A stretch of DNA of 64,000 bases from Alligator mississippiensis. Its lineage: Eukaryota > Chordata > Crocodylia > Alligatoridae. This document shows positions 1-10,990 of the stretch, piece by piece. The stretch lies in assembly GCF_030867095.1 (NCBI RefSeq), contig NC_081833.1:76017395-76081394 (forward strand). The letters are read 5' to 3'. The stretch's first letter is position 1. Each line of letters opens with the position of its first letter. The notes under the pieces were generated by a model, which was given only the letters and a program-made list of their open reading frames with translations, made no database searches and was not told where the DNA came from. The translations under genes and the position numbers were made by a program.

Positions 1-647
1 GCAGAAGTGGTGGCGCCATGTTGGTAGTGGCACTAGCACCTGTTGGCAGAGATGGTGGCGCCATGTTGGCAGTGGCACTAGCACCTGTTGGCAGAGATGG
101 TGGCGCCATGTTGGTAGTGGCACTAGCACCTGTTGGCAGAGATGGTGGCGCCATGGCGGTAGTGGCACTAGCACCTGTTGGCAGAGATGGTGGTGCTGTG
201 GTGGTAGTGGCAGTAGCACCTGTTGGCAGAAGTGGTGGCGCCATGGTGGTAGTGGCACTAGCACCTGTTGGCAGAGATGGTGGTGCTGTGGTGGTAGTTG
301 CAGTAGCGCCTGTTGGCAGAGATGGTGGCGCCATGGCGGTAGTGGCACTAGCACCTGTTGGCAGAGATGGTGGTGCTGTGGTGGTAGTTCAGGAGCACCT
401 GTTGGCAGAAGTGGTGGCGCCATGGTGGTAGTGGCACTAGCACCTGTTGGCAAAGATGGTGGTGCTGTGGTGGTAGTGGCAGTTGCACCTGTTGGCAGAA
501 GTGGTGGCGCCATGGTGGTAGTGGCACTAGCACCTGTTGGCAAAGACAGTGGTGCCGTGGTGGTAGTTGCAGTAGCACCTGTTGGCAGAAATGGTGGTGC
601 CGTGGTGGTAGCAGCAGTTGCACCTGTTGGCAGAGGGTGGCATCGTG
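1..647. repeat. 45-bp minisatellite, about 14 copies
   Basis: Tandem copies of a 45-bp unit whose core is cactagcacctgttggcaga run from the window edge to about 647. Two unit types occur: A contains ggcgccatg, B contains ggtgctgtg. Reading units in order gives A A A A B A B A B A B A B B, so the right two thirds is an alternating 90-bp dimer array. Because 45 is a multiple of three and no unit carries a stop in some frames, long open frames appear on both strands. One unit near 385-400 is a base short and shifts the frame, which argues against coding. The left end is cut by the window edge. Confidence 0.95.
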
Positions 648-2375
648 GTGGTAGTGGGAACGCCCCATGGTCCAGTCCCAGTTCCCACTCCAGTCTTGCA
701 GGCTGTGGCAGGACTGGGAGCGTCGCTGGGAGGTTGCACCTTTGTGAGCCCTTGTAGGCTACGGCTCCACCCCCATGGCAAGGGCCGGGATACCGGGGTG
801 GGATTGAGCGGAGGGAAGGCTCCAGAGCTGTGCACAGAAATGTTTCCTCACGGGGAGCCCTGGGGGCCTGGCCAGGGCTCCAAGACGGCCGCCAAGTGCA
901 GCGAACCTGGGCTGACCAGTGTTTAACTGCAAGCGCAGCCAAAGCGACCGCGTGACAAAGCAGGAGCAGAGCTGGGACCAGCTGGCATAGTGTTGGCCAG
1001 GTTCCCTGCTGCGATTCTCTGGGATGCAGGCACAGCCTCCAGAAGCCAGCTGTGCGCTGCGGCAGGGAGAACGGGGCCGGCCTAGCCGACAGGAAGGAGC
1101 CGGGGCATTCACGTTGGCTCAGGGGCCAAGAAAAGAGATGAACTCAAGCTAAGAAAGGGAGGATTGAAGCCTGGTATTAGGACTGACGGCCTGGCAGTGA
1201 GATTACAGCACGCTGGATGCAGTCAAGGACAATTGGACTTTGCTTTCGGATGAAATCCTGCCGTGGTGTTGGCAGCAGCTCTTTCCAGTGTTAACTGTTA
1301 GGTTTCTGCTAAACGCACTGAAGGAGCTGCCATGGAAAGCTCGGCTTGGACCAAGGGTTTTTTCCCCCCTCCTTTTACTGCAAAAATGCTGTTAACAGAA
1401 ATCAGTTTTATTCAGAGAACAGAGAATGGCTGTATTTTCTTTAGGCTGGACTGCGGGATGCCTCTCCTCCTCGAGCCTGAACTCGCCAAGCCTACTCAAG
1501 TACTAGTCAGGCCTTCAGTATTGATCTTCTTGTACCTGACTTGAACAAGAACTCCAGAGCTGCCATTAAAGGCTCTGGCAGGTTATACGGTGCTTTCATT
1601 TTAGGTTCCTCCGTGAATCCCAGCAGAGACACTGTCCTTTTCCAAGGTCAAGGGACATTGCTATCTCTCTCCAACCTACTCTTTATTGCTCCTTGGGGAT
1701 CTCCAGCTGGAAATAAGGAAACAACGTGGTATGTCCTAGGAAGCAGTGAGAAGGGCAAACCACTGAAAGGATATTCATGACCCCTACATGACAGAAAACA
1801 CATCCTAATGGCTGCTTATGGCAGGGGACCAGTTGCTTCCAAGTGAATTCACATGGTGAATCCCCATAGTTCCCTTACCCCTGTCATGGTCTGGACCCTG
1901 CACCTGCTTGAAACAAAAATCTTACATGCTGGGGCTAGAGCACCGCTATCCTCGAGCCAGGGGCCCACGAAGTTGTCCCTGCGCTGTGCTCTGCTTACCT
2001 GGAAAAGATAGCTTACTGAAGTTTCATCCTGGGGCAAGGAGAAATTGTCTCTCAAAGAGAGATGGCACTTATTTATCGGTGTAAGTGTCCAGAGCATCGC
2101 AATCCCTGAGGGCCACACAGCGCAAGGTGAAATAGCTGCTCCTCAGCAGCACGCCTCCAGTAAATATCACATAAGTGGGCAATCCTGTGATATTTAGCAG
2201 GGAGCAACAACTTAGGGTTTCTTTACAGAGACTGATGAATTAAGAAAATGTGCTGGAATCTGTTGTGGGCATCTTTGCTGTTGCTCTTATTCTGACTGCA
2301 TGCTGTATAGGGTGGGGGATAACCTTCTGCAGCACCATGGAGTTTGGAGACCAGGATCAAGGTTTCCCATTGGGA
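648..2375. other. Intergenic stretch, nothing recognised
   Basis: I see no exon with plausible splice sites and family resemblance, no RNA gene and no clear repeat. The short open frames here show no codon pattern or homology I can recognise. Confidence 0.5.
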
Positions 2376-3285
2376 TTCATAGATGTTAGGGTAGGAAGGG
2401 ACCTCAATAGATCATCGAGTCCAACCCCTGCATAGGCAGGAAAGAGTGCTGGGTCTAGATGACCCCATCTAGATACTCATCCAACCTCCTCTTGAAGACC
2501 CCCAGGGTAGGGGAGAGCACCACCTCCCTTGGGAGCCCGTTCCAGACCTTGGCCACTCGAACTGTGAAGAAGTTCTTCCTAATGTCCAATCTAAATCTGC
2601 TCTCTGCTAGCTTGTGGCCATTATTTCTTGTAACCCCCGGGGGTGCCTTGGTGAGTAAAACCTCACCAATTCCCTTCTGTGCCCCTGTGATGAACTTATA
2701 GGCAGCCACAAGGTCGCCTCTCAACCTTCTCTTGCGGAGGCTGAAAAGGTCCAGATGCCCTAGTCTCTCCTCATAGGGCTTGGTCTGCAGGCCCTTAACC
2801 ATACGAGTGGCCCTTCTCTGGACCCTCTCCAGGTTATCCGCATCCCTAGGCAGTAGGTGTGCTGGACATTTTTCCTCCCGAGGTGCAGCACTTTGCATTT
2901 CTCCTTGTTGAACTGCATTCTGCTGTTTTCTGCCCACTTGTCCAACCTGTCCAGGTCAGCTTGTAGTTGTTCCCTGCCCTCTGGCGTGTCCACTTCTCCC
3001 CACAGTTTTGTGTCATCTGCAAACTTGGACAGAGTACCCTTCACTCCCTCATCCAAGTCGCTGATGAAGACATTGAAGAGTATCGGTCCCAGGACCGAGC
3101 CCTGCAGGACCCCACTGCCCACACCCTTCCAGGTCGATACCGACCCATCCACCACAACTGTCTGGGTGCGACCTTCCAGCCAATTCACCACCCACCGGAC
3201 TGTGTCGTCATCCACGTCACAGCCTTTTAACTTGTTCACCAGTATGGGGTGGGATACCGTATCGGAGGCCTTCCTGAAGTAAGTA
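2376..3285 (-). mobile_element. CR1 LINE, 5'-truncated and internally deleted
   Basis: On the minus strand this encodes part of CR1 ORF2. From about 3280 down to 2860 lies reverse transcriptase with the motifs [10 protein letters not shown] and FADDTK, the latter being the catalytic YADD-like motif. From about 2855 down to 2455 lies the ORF2 C-terminus, with [15 protein letters not shown] and FRLDIRKNFFTVRVAKVWN. Between [12 protein letters not shown] and LERVQRRA the roughly 80 residues usual in CR1 are absent and the frame changes, so the copy has an internal deletion near 2855 besides 5' truncation near 3285. The 3' end, after the ORF2 stop, has the usual short UTR with ggggttggactcgatgat and ends tctatgaat near 2376. 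It is not autonomous. Confidence 0.93.
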
Positions 3286-6200
3286 AGCTTTTTAGAGCAC
3301 CTTGCTCTACGTCTCTGCATCTCCAAGTAAGCTGACGTTTCTCAGTACATTACAACATTGCGTGTTACTCTTGTCTGGGGAGATGATCGGGTGTTTGAGG
3401 AACGCCTTTGGAGCCCTGTTCTCTGAATGCCACAAAGATTCCACTTTGGCCCAGAAGCCAGCCAGCTTGGAGCTAGATGGTTTGAAATAACAAACCACCT
3501 GCAAGTGGGTCAAAGTTCAGGGTGGAGCTGAAAACAGAAGGAACTTATTTGTCTTGACTCATTTGTGAAGGCTTCGGGCTTGCAGTTTGCAGTACCATAT
3601 TTCGATGAGCGCTGTCAGTGCCCAAAGAGAGTGTTTTGCAGCAGATGAGTTTGAGGGATCTGGACTTGGGGCTCAGAGCGAGGCAAAGGTTCAGTTGACT
3701 TGTTGAATTGGGAATCACCAGTTTACAAGTAATAATCACTTGTGCCTCATCCTTTTGTATGGAGTTACTGTCATGCGTTGTATTGCGTAGGATTTTCTGC
3801 TCGAGCCTGGCTCATAAACCACAGGGTGCAGCCGATCAGGGGGAGGTCTCTTGGCAGACCTCCGGGGTGGCCAGTACTGGAACAGCAGGGAGCTGTAATG
3901 GGTAGGGTCGAGCTGCTTTGGCAGAGCACTGTTGCTTTAGCTTTTATATGCATCTCAGATGATCCTGTCAGTGCCCTTCATTTCACTTGCCCATGATTCA
4001 GCCAATTTAAAGCACATGGCTTTTGTACTTGTGCCACCATGCTGGTTCCTTGCAAGTGACATCAGCAATGTCCAGTAGGCAAGTCCTAGGGGAGGAAGAA
4101 GCTAAGGTCCTGACTTTTGAAATCAAATCTGCATGATGAATCCATTGCACTCAGCTGGAGTCCTAGTAACTGCAGCGGGGTCAACACAGACCCCAGGGAC
4201 TGGATGCATGTGATGTGCTGCAGGATTGGGGCCTAGACACAATTGGCTAAAGTCATTTTTAAAACCAGATTTAGCTTGCTTTTAAGTACAATACACCATC
4301 AGCAAGTTGCTGTTTAAAAAGCCATGCTTCTTATCAGGACCCTTCAGAAACGGATGGGTGGTAGTTCCTTCTACCAGGTCAGCAGCTATAGAAAACCAAG
4401 CAGCTATATTCTCAGGGCTGTGCATGCCCCGTAATCTCAGATTTTGGGGCATGCACAGAAAAGCAAGCAAAGGGCTGTCCTAGAAGCAGAGCAAAATGCT
4501 GTATGGGTGAGGTCTTCAGGGAAAGTTATTTCATCTTCACCTTCTGAATAGATTTTACTGATAGTGGACAGGGTTTTTTTTCTTTTATAAAGAAAACTAG
4601 AAACCATTTATGTCTGAAGGAAACTTGGGATGGATGCAGGTAGCAAATCGGACCAGAGTTTGCCAATGGATAGGGCAGCAAAAAAGGCTGTGTGATTATT
4701 GCAATCAAATGATAGTCACTGATATAATTGTGATGAGATTACAGATGGGATATTGAGTCAAATTCTGGGAACATTAACCAAAAAACAGAGTTGAGAGAGT
4801 CACTGTGGTGACTAAGAAGTTGAAAGCACTTATGAGATGGCAAGGTATCTACAAGTGTTGATGGGCTGAGCGCCTCTAGCTAGTGTAAGCCAGGGTAACT
4901 GGCTGCAAGGCTCTGAAAGAGGTAGAGATCGGCAGAGGGACGGAATCGGGCAGTGTAGGATGAAGTGAAGAGTGGGGAATGAAGCCAAGGGAAGGACAAT
5001 GTAAGCTGGACATCAGGGAAAATCTTTTTGCCTGTGGGGTCTGTGAGGGCTGACATCTCCCTCCTGCCAAGCCAGTATGGCTCAGAGGTGCAGGGTCATT
5101 CTGCAAAAGTCTGGAGAAAAAGCCCCCTCCTCGGGATGTGGACCCACAAGTGCTGGGGTGATTGGCAATGGATTGGAGCAGCCTCAGCGCGTCCCTTGGC
5201 TCCTGCTCCACGGAGACAAGCAGGGAGCTTGCACAGGGGCTACAAGCAGAGCTGGTCTGAAGCTGTTTTATTAGGAAATGCTGATTCCCCGTGCCTACAG
5301 CGTACATCTGTACGTTCCCTGCTGCATCTGTGGAATAGTATGGGATGGACTGGAAAAACCACCAGGCAATCAGCCATAGAGAGCAGGCCTGGGACAGAAG
5401 AGCATGCCACCCGGACTCCACGGAGCTGCTTCCCCCACGAGGGTTTATGATTCCCTCCAGATAGCTTGGCACTGATACCTTCCATTCGGCAGGTGACCAG
5501 CGTGGTGGCCTGAGCCCTGTGCTGCTTTCCTGCTCTATACGTGGAAGCACTTCCCTTTGCACTATGTCTTGAACAATAGATTTGTCCATTTTTAATCTTA
5601 CACACAGGTTGCCGTGGCCTCGCTGGCTGATAGCATTGCAATTAGCACGGCTGGCTCTGTTGAGTCTCTTGGTGTACTAGTCATGGGCTGCCCAGAGTTA
5701 ATGCAGCCTGTTCAGAGAATGGGTTTTAATTAAAATGTTAATGGAAAAGGCTCCCACTAGGAAACAGAACATTTTTTAATGCTCTGCAATTTCAATCTCC
5801 ACCAGGCAGGGTTTGCCTGTCAGCATGGCTCTAACAGCCTGGTATTGTGTCAGTGCGAAGGAAGGAAGAAGGAAGCTTTCCTGTGCCTGGTAATGAGGCC
5901 GGCTCCTCCTTCCTTCATTCTCCTATCCACCAGGAGCAACGGCACTGATGTGGGTGGAATTAGGCTGATGTAAAGCAGTGTGAACAGAGCCCCTAATAGG
6001 AGACCAGCCCCCTGAGAGGAGGAGACAGCTCCAGGGCTCACAATCCCTTGATTCAGCACAGAGGGCCTGATTTTCTCATGCCATGTATCATGGCTCGCCC
6101 TTTACATTGCAGGATGAACCTGAAGTGCTGTCGGAGCAGTCACCTTTGTTAACCACAGCACCTGCGGGAGGCAGTGAAACCAGGCCTTTGAGGGTTAAGT

Positions 6201-6609
6201 CATGCTCCAGGGAAGGAAAAGCTCTGCCTTGGAAAGGAGATGGTTGGCTTCCAGCTGCGTTCTGTGTCTCCCTTGCTTTGACGGCGGGAGGGGATGGGCC
6301 GTGCAGCACACAGCCCCTGATTGCTGTAATCAGTAACACAGATCCAAGCCACTCAAGCTGCTCTGAAGAGATTGCTTAGCTCAGCGCCAGTCACACACTC
6401 CAGCCTCGGCAGCTCAGGTTTCTTCGTGTACCAGAACCGGTGAATAAAGAGGAGCTCTCAACAATGAGCCATGTGCAGGAGGGGCAGCTTCTTTCAACAC
6501 AGCCCCACCTTATCAAAGCCATCAGGGAGCTCCAGGCCAGTGACGCACACTGGTTGGCTCTACCATTGTGAGCTGCACAGGTTATGTTCCACCTGGCTAC
6601 CGCAGACAG
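3286..6609. other. Intergenic stretch, nothing recognised
   Basis: No exon, RNA gene or repeat family was recognised. The longest open frames (about 4876-5641, minus strand) have no recognisable domain and are consistent with chance. Confidence 0.45.
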
Positions 6610-6801
6610 TGGGCGCATCTACATGGTCATTACTGCACTTCAGGGAATGCACGTTAAATGTAGTACCTCCATTGTGAGGTACTAGAAAAAGGCTCATTAG
6701 CCTATTTTCATGCACATTAGCTAAAGAGCACTTTTCTGTGATACTTTAATGCGCAATAAAATAGGCTAATGTGCTTTAAAGTGCCCATGTAGACACACCA
6801 A
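6610..6801. mobile_element. MITE-like palindromic element (DNA transposon derived)
   Basis: The two ends are imperfect inverted repeats. The left end reads gcatctacatggtcatta from about 6615. The reverse complement of the right end reads gtgtctacatgggcacttt. Inner segments are also complementary: catTAGCCTATTTTcatgca near 6695 pairs with aataaaataggctaatg near 6757. A length near 190 bp, terminal inverted repeats and no coding capacity fit a MITE. I could not define a target-site duplication, so the superfamily is not assigned. Confidence 0.6.
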
Positions 6802-6969
6802 GTGATTCAGGGAGCTAGGTCCACGTTCAGTGTGCGCACACTGCAGGTGCCACAGAAACGCCTCCTCTGGTAAAGTCTGGTGGAAACAGAGAGCAGACTG
6901 GTTTGTTGGGGACCCCTGTTTGGGTGCTGTATCTGAGGAGAGCAGCACTGGAAGAGAACTGGGTTCCTT

Positions 6970-7450
6970 GGTTTTGGGGTTTCAGCTGAAAAACCAGAAA
7001 AAAATATTTCAGGTCAAAACAAAATGGAATTATTTTAATGACAGGAATGCCCCCCAAAATGTCATGTTGGGTCAATGACACATGATTTGCTGAAGCTGGA
7101 ACAAAATGCTGCATTTCCTCCTCATTTAACACCTTTTGATTTTTTTTTTCCTTATTTATTTATTTTTTGATTTTTCAGTCTGAAAAGTTTTAGGTCAATT
7201 TGAAAACAAAAAATAGCATTCCAGAAACAAAAAGGAAATCAGTTTTGTGAAGGGATTCTTGAGACAAAATGGTTGGGCTTTTTCCAGGTGAAATATAGCC
7301 ATTAAAATGTCAAAACATGACTTTTTCTTAATCTCTCGCCCCAATTTGGTTGGCTGAAACTGTTCACTGCATTCAACCCTGTTTCATCCGTAGTTTCAAT
7401 TCCTCTGAAACTCGTTTTTTTGCAGTGAATTTACTACCCATTACAAAAAG
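6970..7450. repeat. AT-rich segment, possible decayed DNA transposon
   Basis: A 480-bp island of A- and T-runs (for example a long T stretch near 7138-7175) contrasts with the surrounding sequence. It contains repeated small motifs such as tttcagctgaaa, ctgaaaag and gaaacaaaaagg in both orientations. This resembles degraded palindromic hAT-type repeats of reptile genomes, but I could not align clean termini. The class is a guess. Confidence 0.25.
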
Positions 7451-9271
7451 AAATGTGTGCAGCTCTAGTAGTTAGTGGAAGGATGAATGGTCTTGTGTGT
7501 GTTTGTGAGACAGAAAGGAAGGGAAAGAGGTCGTGTTGCTGTCAGTGGTCCCTGCAGAAAATAAGGAACCAATTATTCCTGCTAGGCGAGGGAGATTTCA
7601 TTACCTGGTGTATTACCGCCCTGTATTCGGGTCCTGGAGGTTTATGTGTTCCACGTCCCTGTAATGGAGTCCATTGCTTGGTTACAATGCCCTTGGGCAT
7701 GGAAGTGGCTGCTCCTTCCCTGGTCATGTTTGCAGGTGGATGCCTTGGGTGCTCTTCCCTGGGTGCAAGAAGTAACATGCGAGTGAGTTCACAGGAGCAG
7801 GAATGGGAAGCTGGCAGCAAAGACTAAAACAAACAAGACTTGTACAGCGTTTTCTGTTTTAATGACCTCAGGCATATTAGCAACACAAGTGAGGAAATCT
7901 GAACGTGCACCCATTACACGGCAACTGTCCGTTATCCCATCAACTCGATTTAGCGTGGGTCTCGGGAATAATGTGTGCATACAACCCCTTAAGTAAGACT
8001 GGGTGACAGATTAAAAACAGCCACGGACAGAGCATTCTGATATTTGGGAAAAATACTTCTGTCAAGTAGGTAGGACAGGACTGAGTAGGAGTCAGGATGC
8101 CTGGGCTGTCTGTGGTTCTGCTACAGCTGCACTGCTAAGCATATAACTGTTTAGAGGCTCAGCATCTTCATTTGTGAAATGGCCTTGCTATGATGTTCCC
8201 ACATCCTGAGGGGCATGATTATCTCATAGGCATGAATATGTTCCTTATACAGTGCTATAGGTGCCACGTGTTACTGAAGAGCAGCACTGCATGAATATAG
8301 CAGTCAGTGGCCTTTTCCTCATCTCTTTTTTTGCTTCTGCTACTGGATTAGATTCCCCCTCCCTGTCTCCCATAGACATACAGAAATAGCAAAACTGTGG
8401 AGGAAGTATACAGTAATGCCATTTGCTGTTGTTTCTTTGGGGTAGAAGCGTTGCAAAGCTGAAACTTCTGGTAGATATGCTAAATTTAACCATGGTGCTA
8501 TTTTTCTGGCTCCCCCCCTCCGTTTCCCCAAAAGGCAAGCCTAATTTAGCTGCCGCACTGGGCATTCGCTTTGTGGAACTCCTTATAACCCAGCAGCATG
8601 ACGGAGAATGAGCGAGCAGTTCAGTTTCCAGAAAAGGGCCAGAGAGGAAGGGAAGTAATTGGGGCCAGCGGGCGGGGGATAGCCCAACAGCTTGCAATTC
8701 CAATAATGATCTTGATCCAAAGCTTTCTTTGGGGGAGATGATGGTCAGATGGGATTAATAGCTCCCTGAGTCACCCACAATATGCCTCAGGCCCTGATCA
8801 TTAGTGCTCATGTCTTGTATAATCCCACGGATGAATCGAATCCGTGGTTAAGCCTATAGCCATCCTTCTCTTTTGTCAGTCTCAAAATATTGCAAAGTAG
8901 GTTTGCTCATGCAGGACAGATCCCTGAACTGTGGACCTTTCTCCTGCTTTATTCTGGTTTCTTCCTGTCCTATATAAAAATAACATGTCTCCATGCAGCA
9001 GACGCCCTCCAAAAGACTGCGTTGATGACGTGCCTGAGCCGTCCTTATTCAGCGTTCAGTCCCTTGCAGGGGAGAGGGCAGGTGTCTGCCTGCTCACTCC
9101 AGCATGCATTCAACAAAAACCACAGGCTGCGTTTCATGCCGGCAGCCAGGCTACCTACATGGGTTAGTAGTCCGCACTGGGAGTTGAGGTTTTCCCCCTT
9201 GCAATGGACAGCTCCTACCTGTAAAGTCTTTGTTTCACTTGATCCGACTCTTCTTTGAAGGAGCCTCTTAA
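7451..9271. other. Intergenic stretch, nothing recognised
   Basis: No exon, RNA gene or confident repeat seen. Open frames are short and without recognisable motifs. Confidence 0.45.
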
Positions 9272-10232
9272 GATCATGGGAAAGTGGGGCTGGGAGGGAC
9301 CTTTCAAGGTCATCTGGTCCAGCCCCTGCTCAGAGCAGGATCATCCCTGGCTAGTCCATCCCTGACTAGCTGCACTTGAAAATTTCCAGGGATGGAGATC
9401 CACAACTTCTCTGGGCAGCCTGTTCCGGTGCTCGATCACCCTGATGGTCAAAGTCCCTCCTAATGTCCAATTTAAATGTCCTTCGCTGGAGCTTGAGGCT
9501 ATTGCTCTTAGTCCTGTTCTCTATGGCCACAGAGAAAAAAGCCCATCTCCATCCTCTCTGTAATCACCTTTCTTGGCCTTTCTGGTCTCTCCAGACTGGC
9601 ATTTCCAGAAGTACCTTCTTGTCTGTCACAGGTGAAGGGATCCCCTGACTGCCCCGTCCTGTGCCCTGCTGTCTCAGGCAGGCATGTCATGTGAAATCTT
9701 CCAGAAGTGGTTCAAGCTCCACCTTGAGCAGTGGGTTTTGGCCCTACTGCTCTCACTAAAGGCCGTTTCAACCCATTGCCCACTTATGGTTAGGAAGCTT
9801 CTCCTTTCCAGCCCCAGTGGGTCTATACCCATTTGTTTCTATGCCAGCCTTGGCCCTTCACTTCTTCCCCTTTAGTGCTTACTCCCTGACTGCAGTTTTA
9901 TCCCCCTTGGCCGGTGTTGTACCACATAGAAGAAGCCATGCCCATTCAGGCTCCTCTGAGAGAGGATCTCCATCCCCATCCAAGCATAGCAATCCTCTAC
10001 ACCCATGCCAGTGTGAGTTCATCCTCCGTGAATGCAGGAGCTGTATGCAGTATTCCAGACAGTGTCTCTCCAGGACCATGCACAAGGTAGGAATATGTCT
10101 CTGCCTCCACTGAAAGGAAATTTCCTGACAAATCCCAGGATCACCTTTGCTTTTTTCACAGTAACAACTCATTGAGAGCTCAAAAAGCACAGGAGTCCTT
10201 CTCTTCCTCAGGCATTTCCAGATGAAGAGCTC
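9272..10232 (-). mobile_element. Old CR1 LINE, 3' part (interrupted copy)
   Basis: Read on the plus strand this is antisense CR1. It has a 3'-end block gggctgggagggacctttc, then ccagggatggagatccacaa, then tcctaatgtccaatttaaatg, which corresponds to the LDIRKNFF-type C-terminus. After 10,000 it has cagtattccagacagtgtct and ttgcttttttcacag, which keep CR1 order. It is much more diverged than the copy at 2376-3285 and has no usable frame. The same element appears to resume at 10709 after an insertion, so it predates the inserted element. Confidence 0.75.
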
Positions 10233-10708
10233 CCATTTAAGCCTTCCCAGAGGCATTGGGTGTTGGCTACAGCCAAGGCTGGGGACTTTGACCAGGATGT
10301 GCCAATGCTCCTGCTGGGAACAGAGACAAAGGTTCCTGGCTAGAGGGTCTTGTCCTTCCACTCTGGGTCAGCCTGATAGCACATTTGACATCAGGAAGGA
10401 TTTTTACCCCCTGGTCAGTTTGGTATGGGCTGGGGGGTGCGGCGCTCTACCTGGGATGGCTTGAGCATGTATTGACAATATTTTATGGAAGCAGGATATT
10501 GGCTGCCGTGGTTCCCCTGCTTTACCTGTGGCAGGGTTGGATGTCAGATCTATGTTGGGTCAGGGCTGACAGTAGTCTTATGTAGTGTTTAGGTAATGGG
10601 TTATATGGCATGGTTTGGCTAGGGCTGATCCTGCCTCGGGCAGGGGGTTGGACTGGATGGTCTCTGGAAGCCGCTTCCAGTCCAACTTCTCTATGATTTC
10701 ATGACTAA
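10233..10708 (+). mobile_element. 475-bp interspersed element with CR1-like 3' tail (copy 1)
   Basis: It starts at ttaagccttcc, passes through gtcaggaaggatttttacccc and gaagcaggatattggctgcc, and ends with gggggttggactggatggtc and gatttcatgac. The same order occurs at 41128-41602 (plus) and 36985-37475 (minus), with shorter copies elsewhere. The tail resembles CR1 3' ends but no reverse transcriptase precedes it, and three copies begin at the same place, which suggests a non-autonomous family mobilised by CR1 (inference). It sits inside an older antisense CR1. Confidence 0.75.
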
Positions 10709-10990
10709 TAAGAGACGTTCTCACCATTGGTCCCTAAATGCATGACCTGGTACTTGGTTGCTGTTGATTTTCATCCCTTCCCAGTTCTCACAGCCACCCA
10801 TTTCTTCTCGTATGATATCCTGCTCCTCGTCTGTGTTGGTGAGTTCATGGCCTACCCGAGTTCTTTTTCATCTCTTGGTTCTTCCCTGCTCCTCTTTACA
10901 GTCCAAGAGCCTCTTACCCATTGATTTATGCATAAAACGCTGATTTTCATCTGCCTGTGGATTAATACCAGACCTGGATAGTCTCTCTCA
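10709..10990 (-). mobile_element. Old CR1 LINE, continuation after nested insertion
   Basis: Antisense text such as tgcatgacctggtacttgg followed by gttgattttcatcc matches the CR1 region that normally reads tgcacttg...ttgaacttcat, which lies upstream in the element of the part at 9272-10232. Order and orientation are as expected for one copy split by the element at 10233-10708. Divergence is high, so the right boundary is approximate. Confidence 0.5.

Noticed and set aside
18-757. Open frames with a 15-residue repeat on both strands
   Set aside because: They follow from a 45-bp minisatellite whose unit is a multiple of three; a 1-base loss in one unit and openness on both strands argue against a protein.
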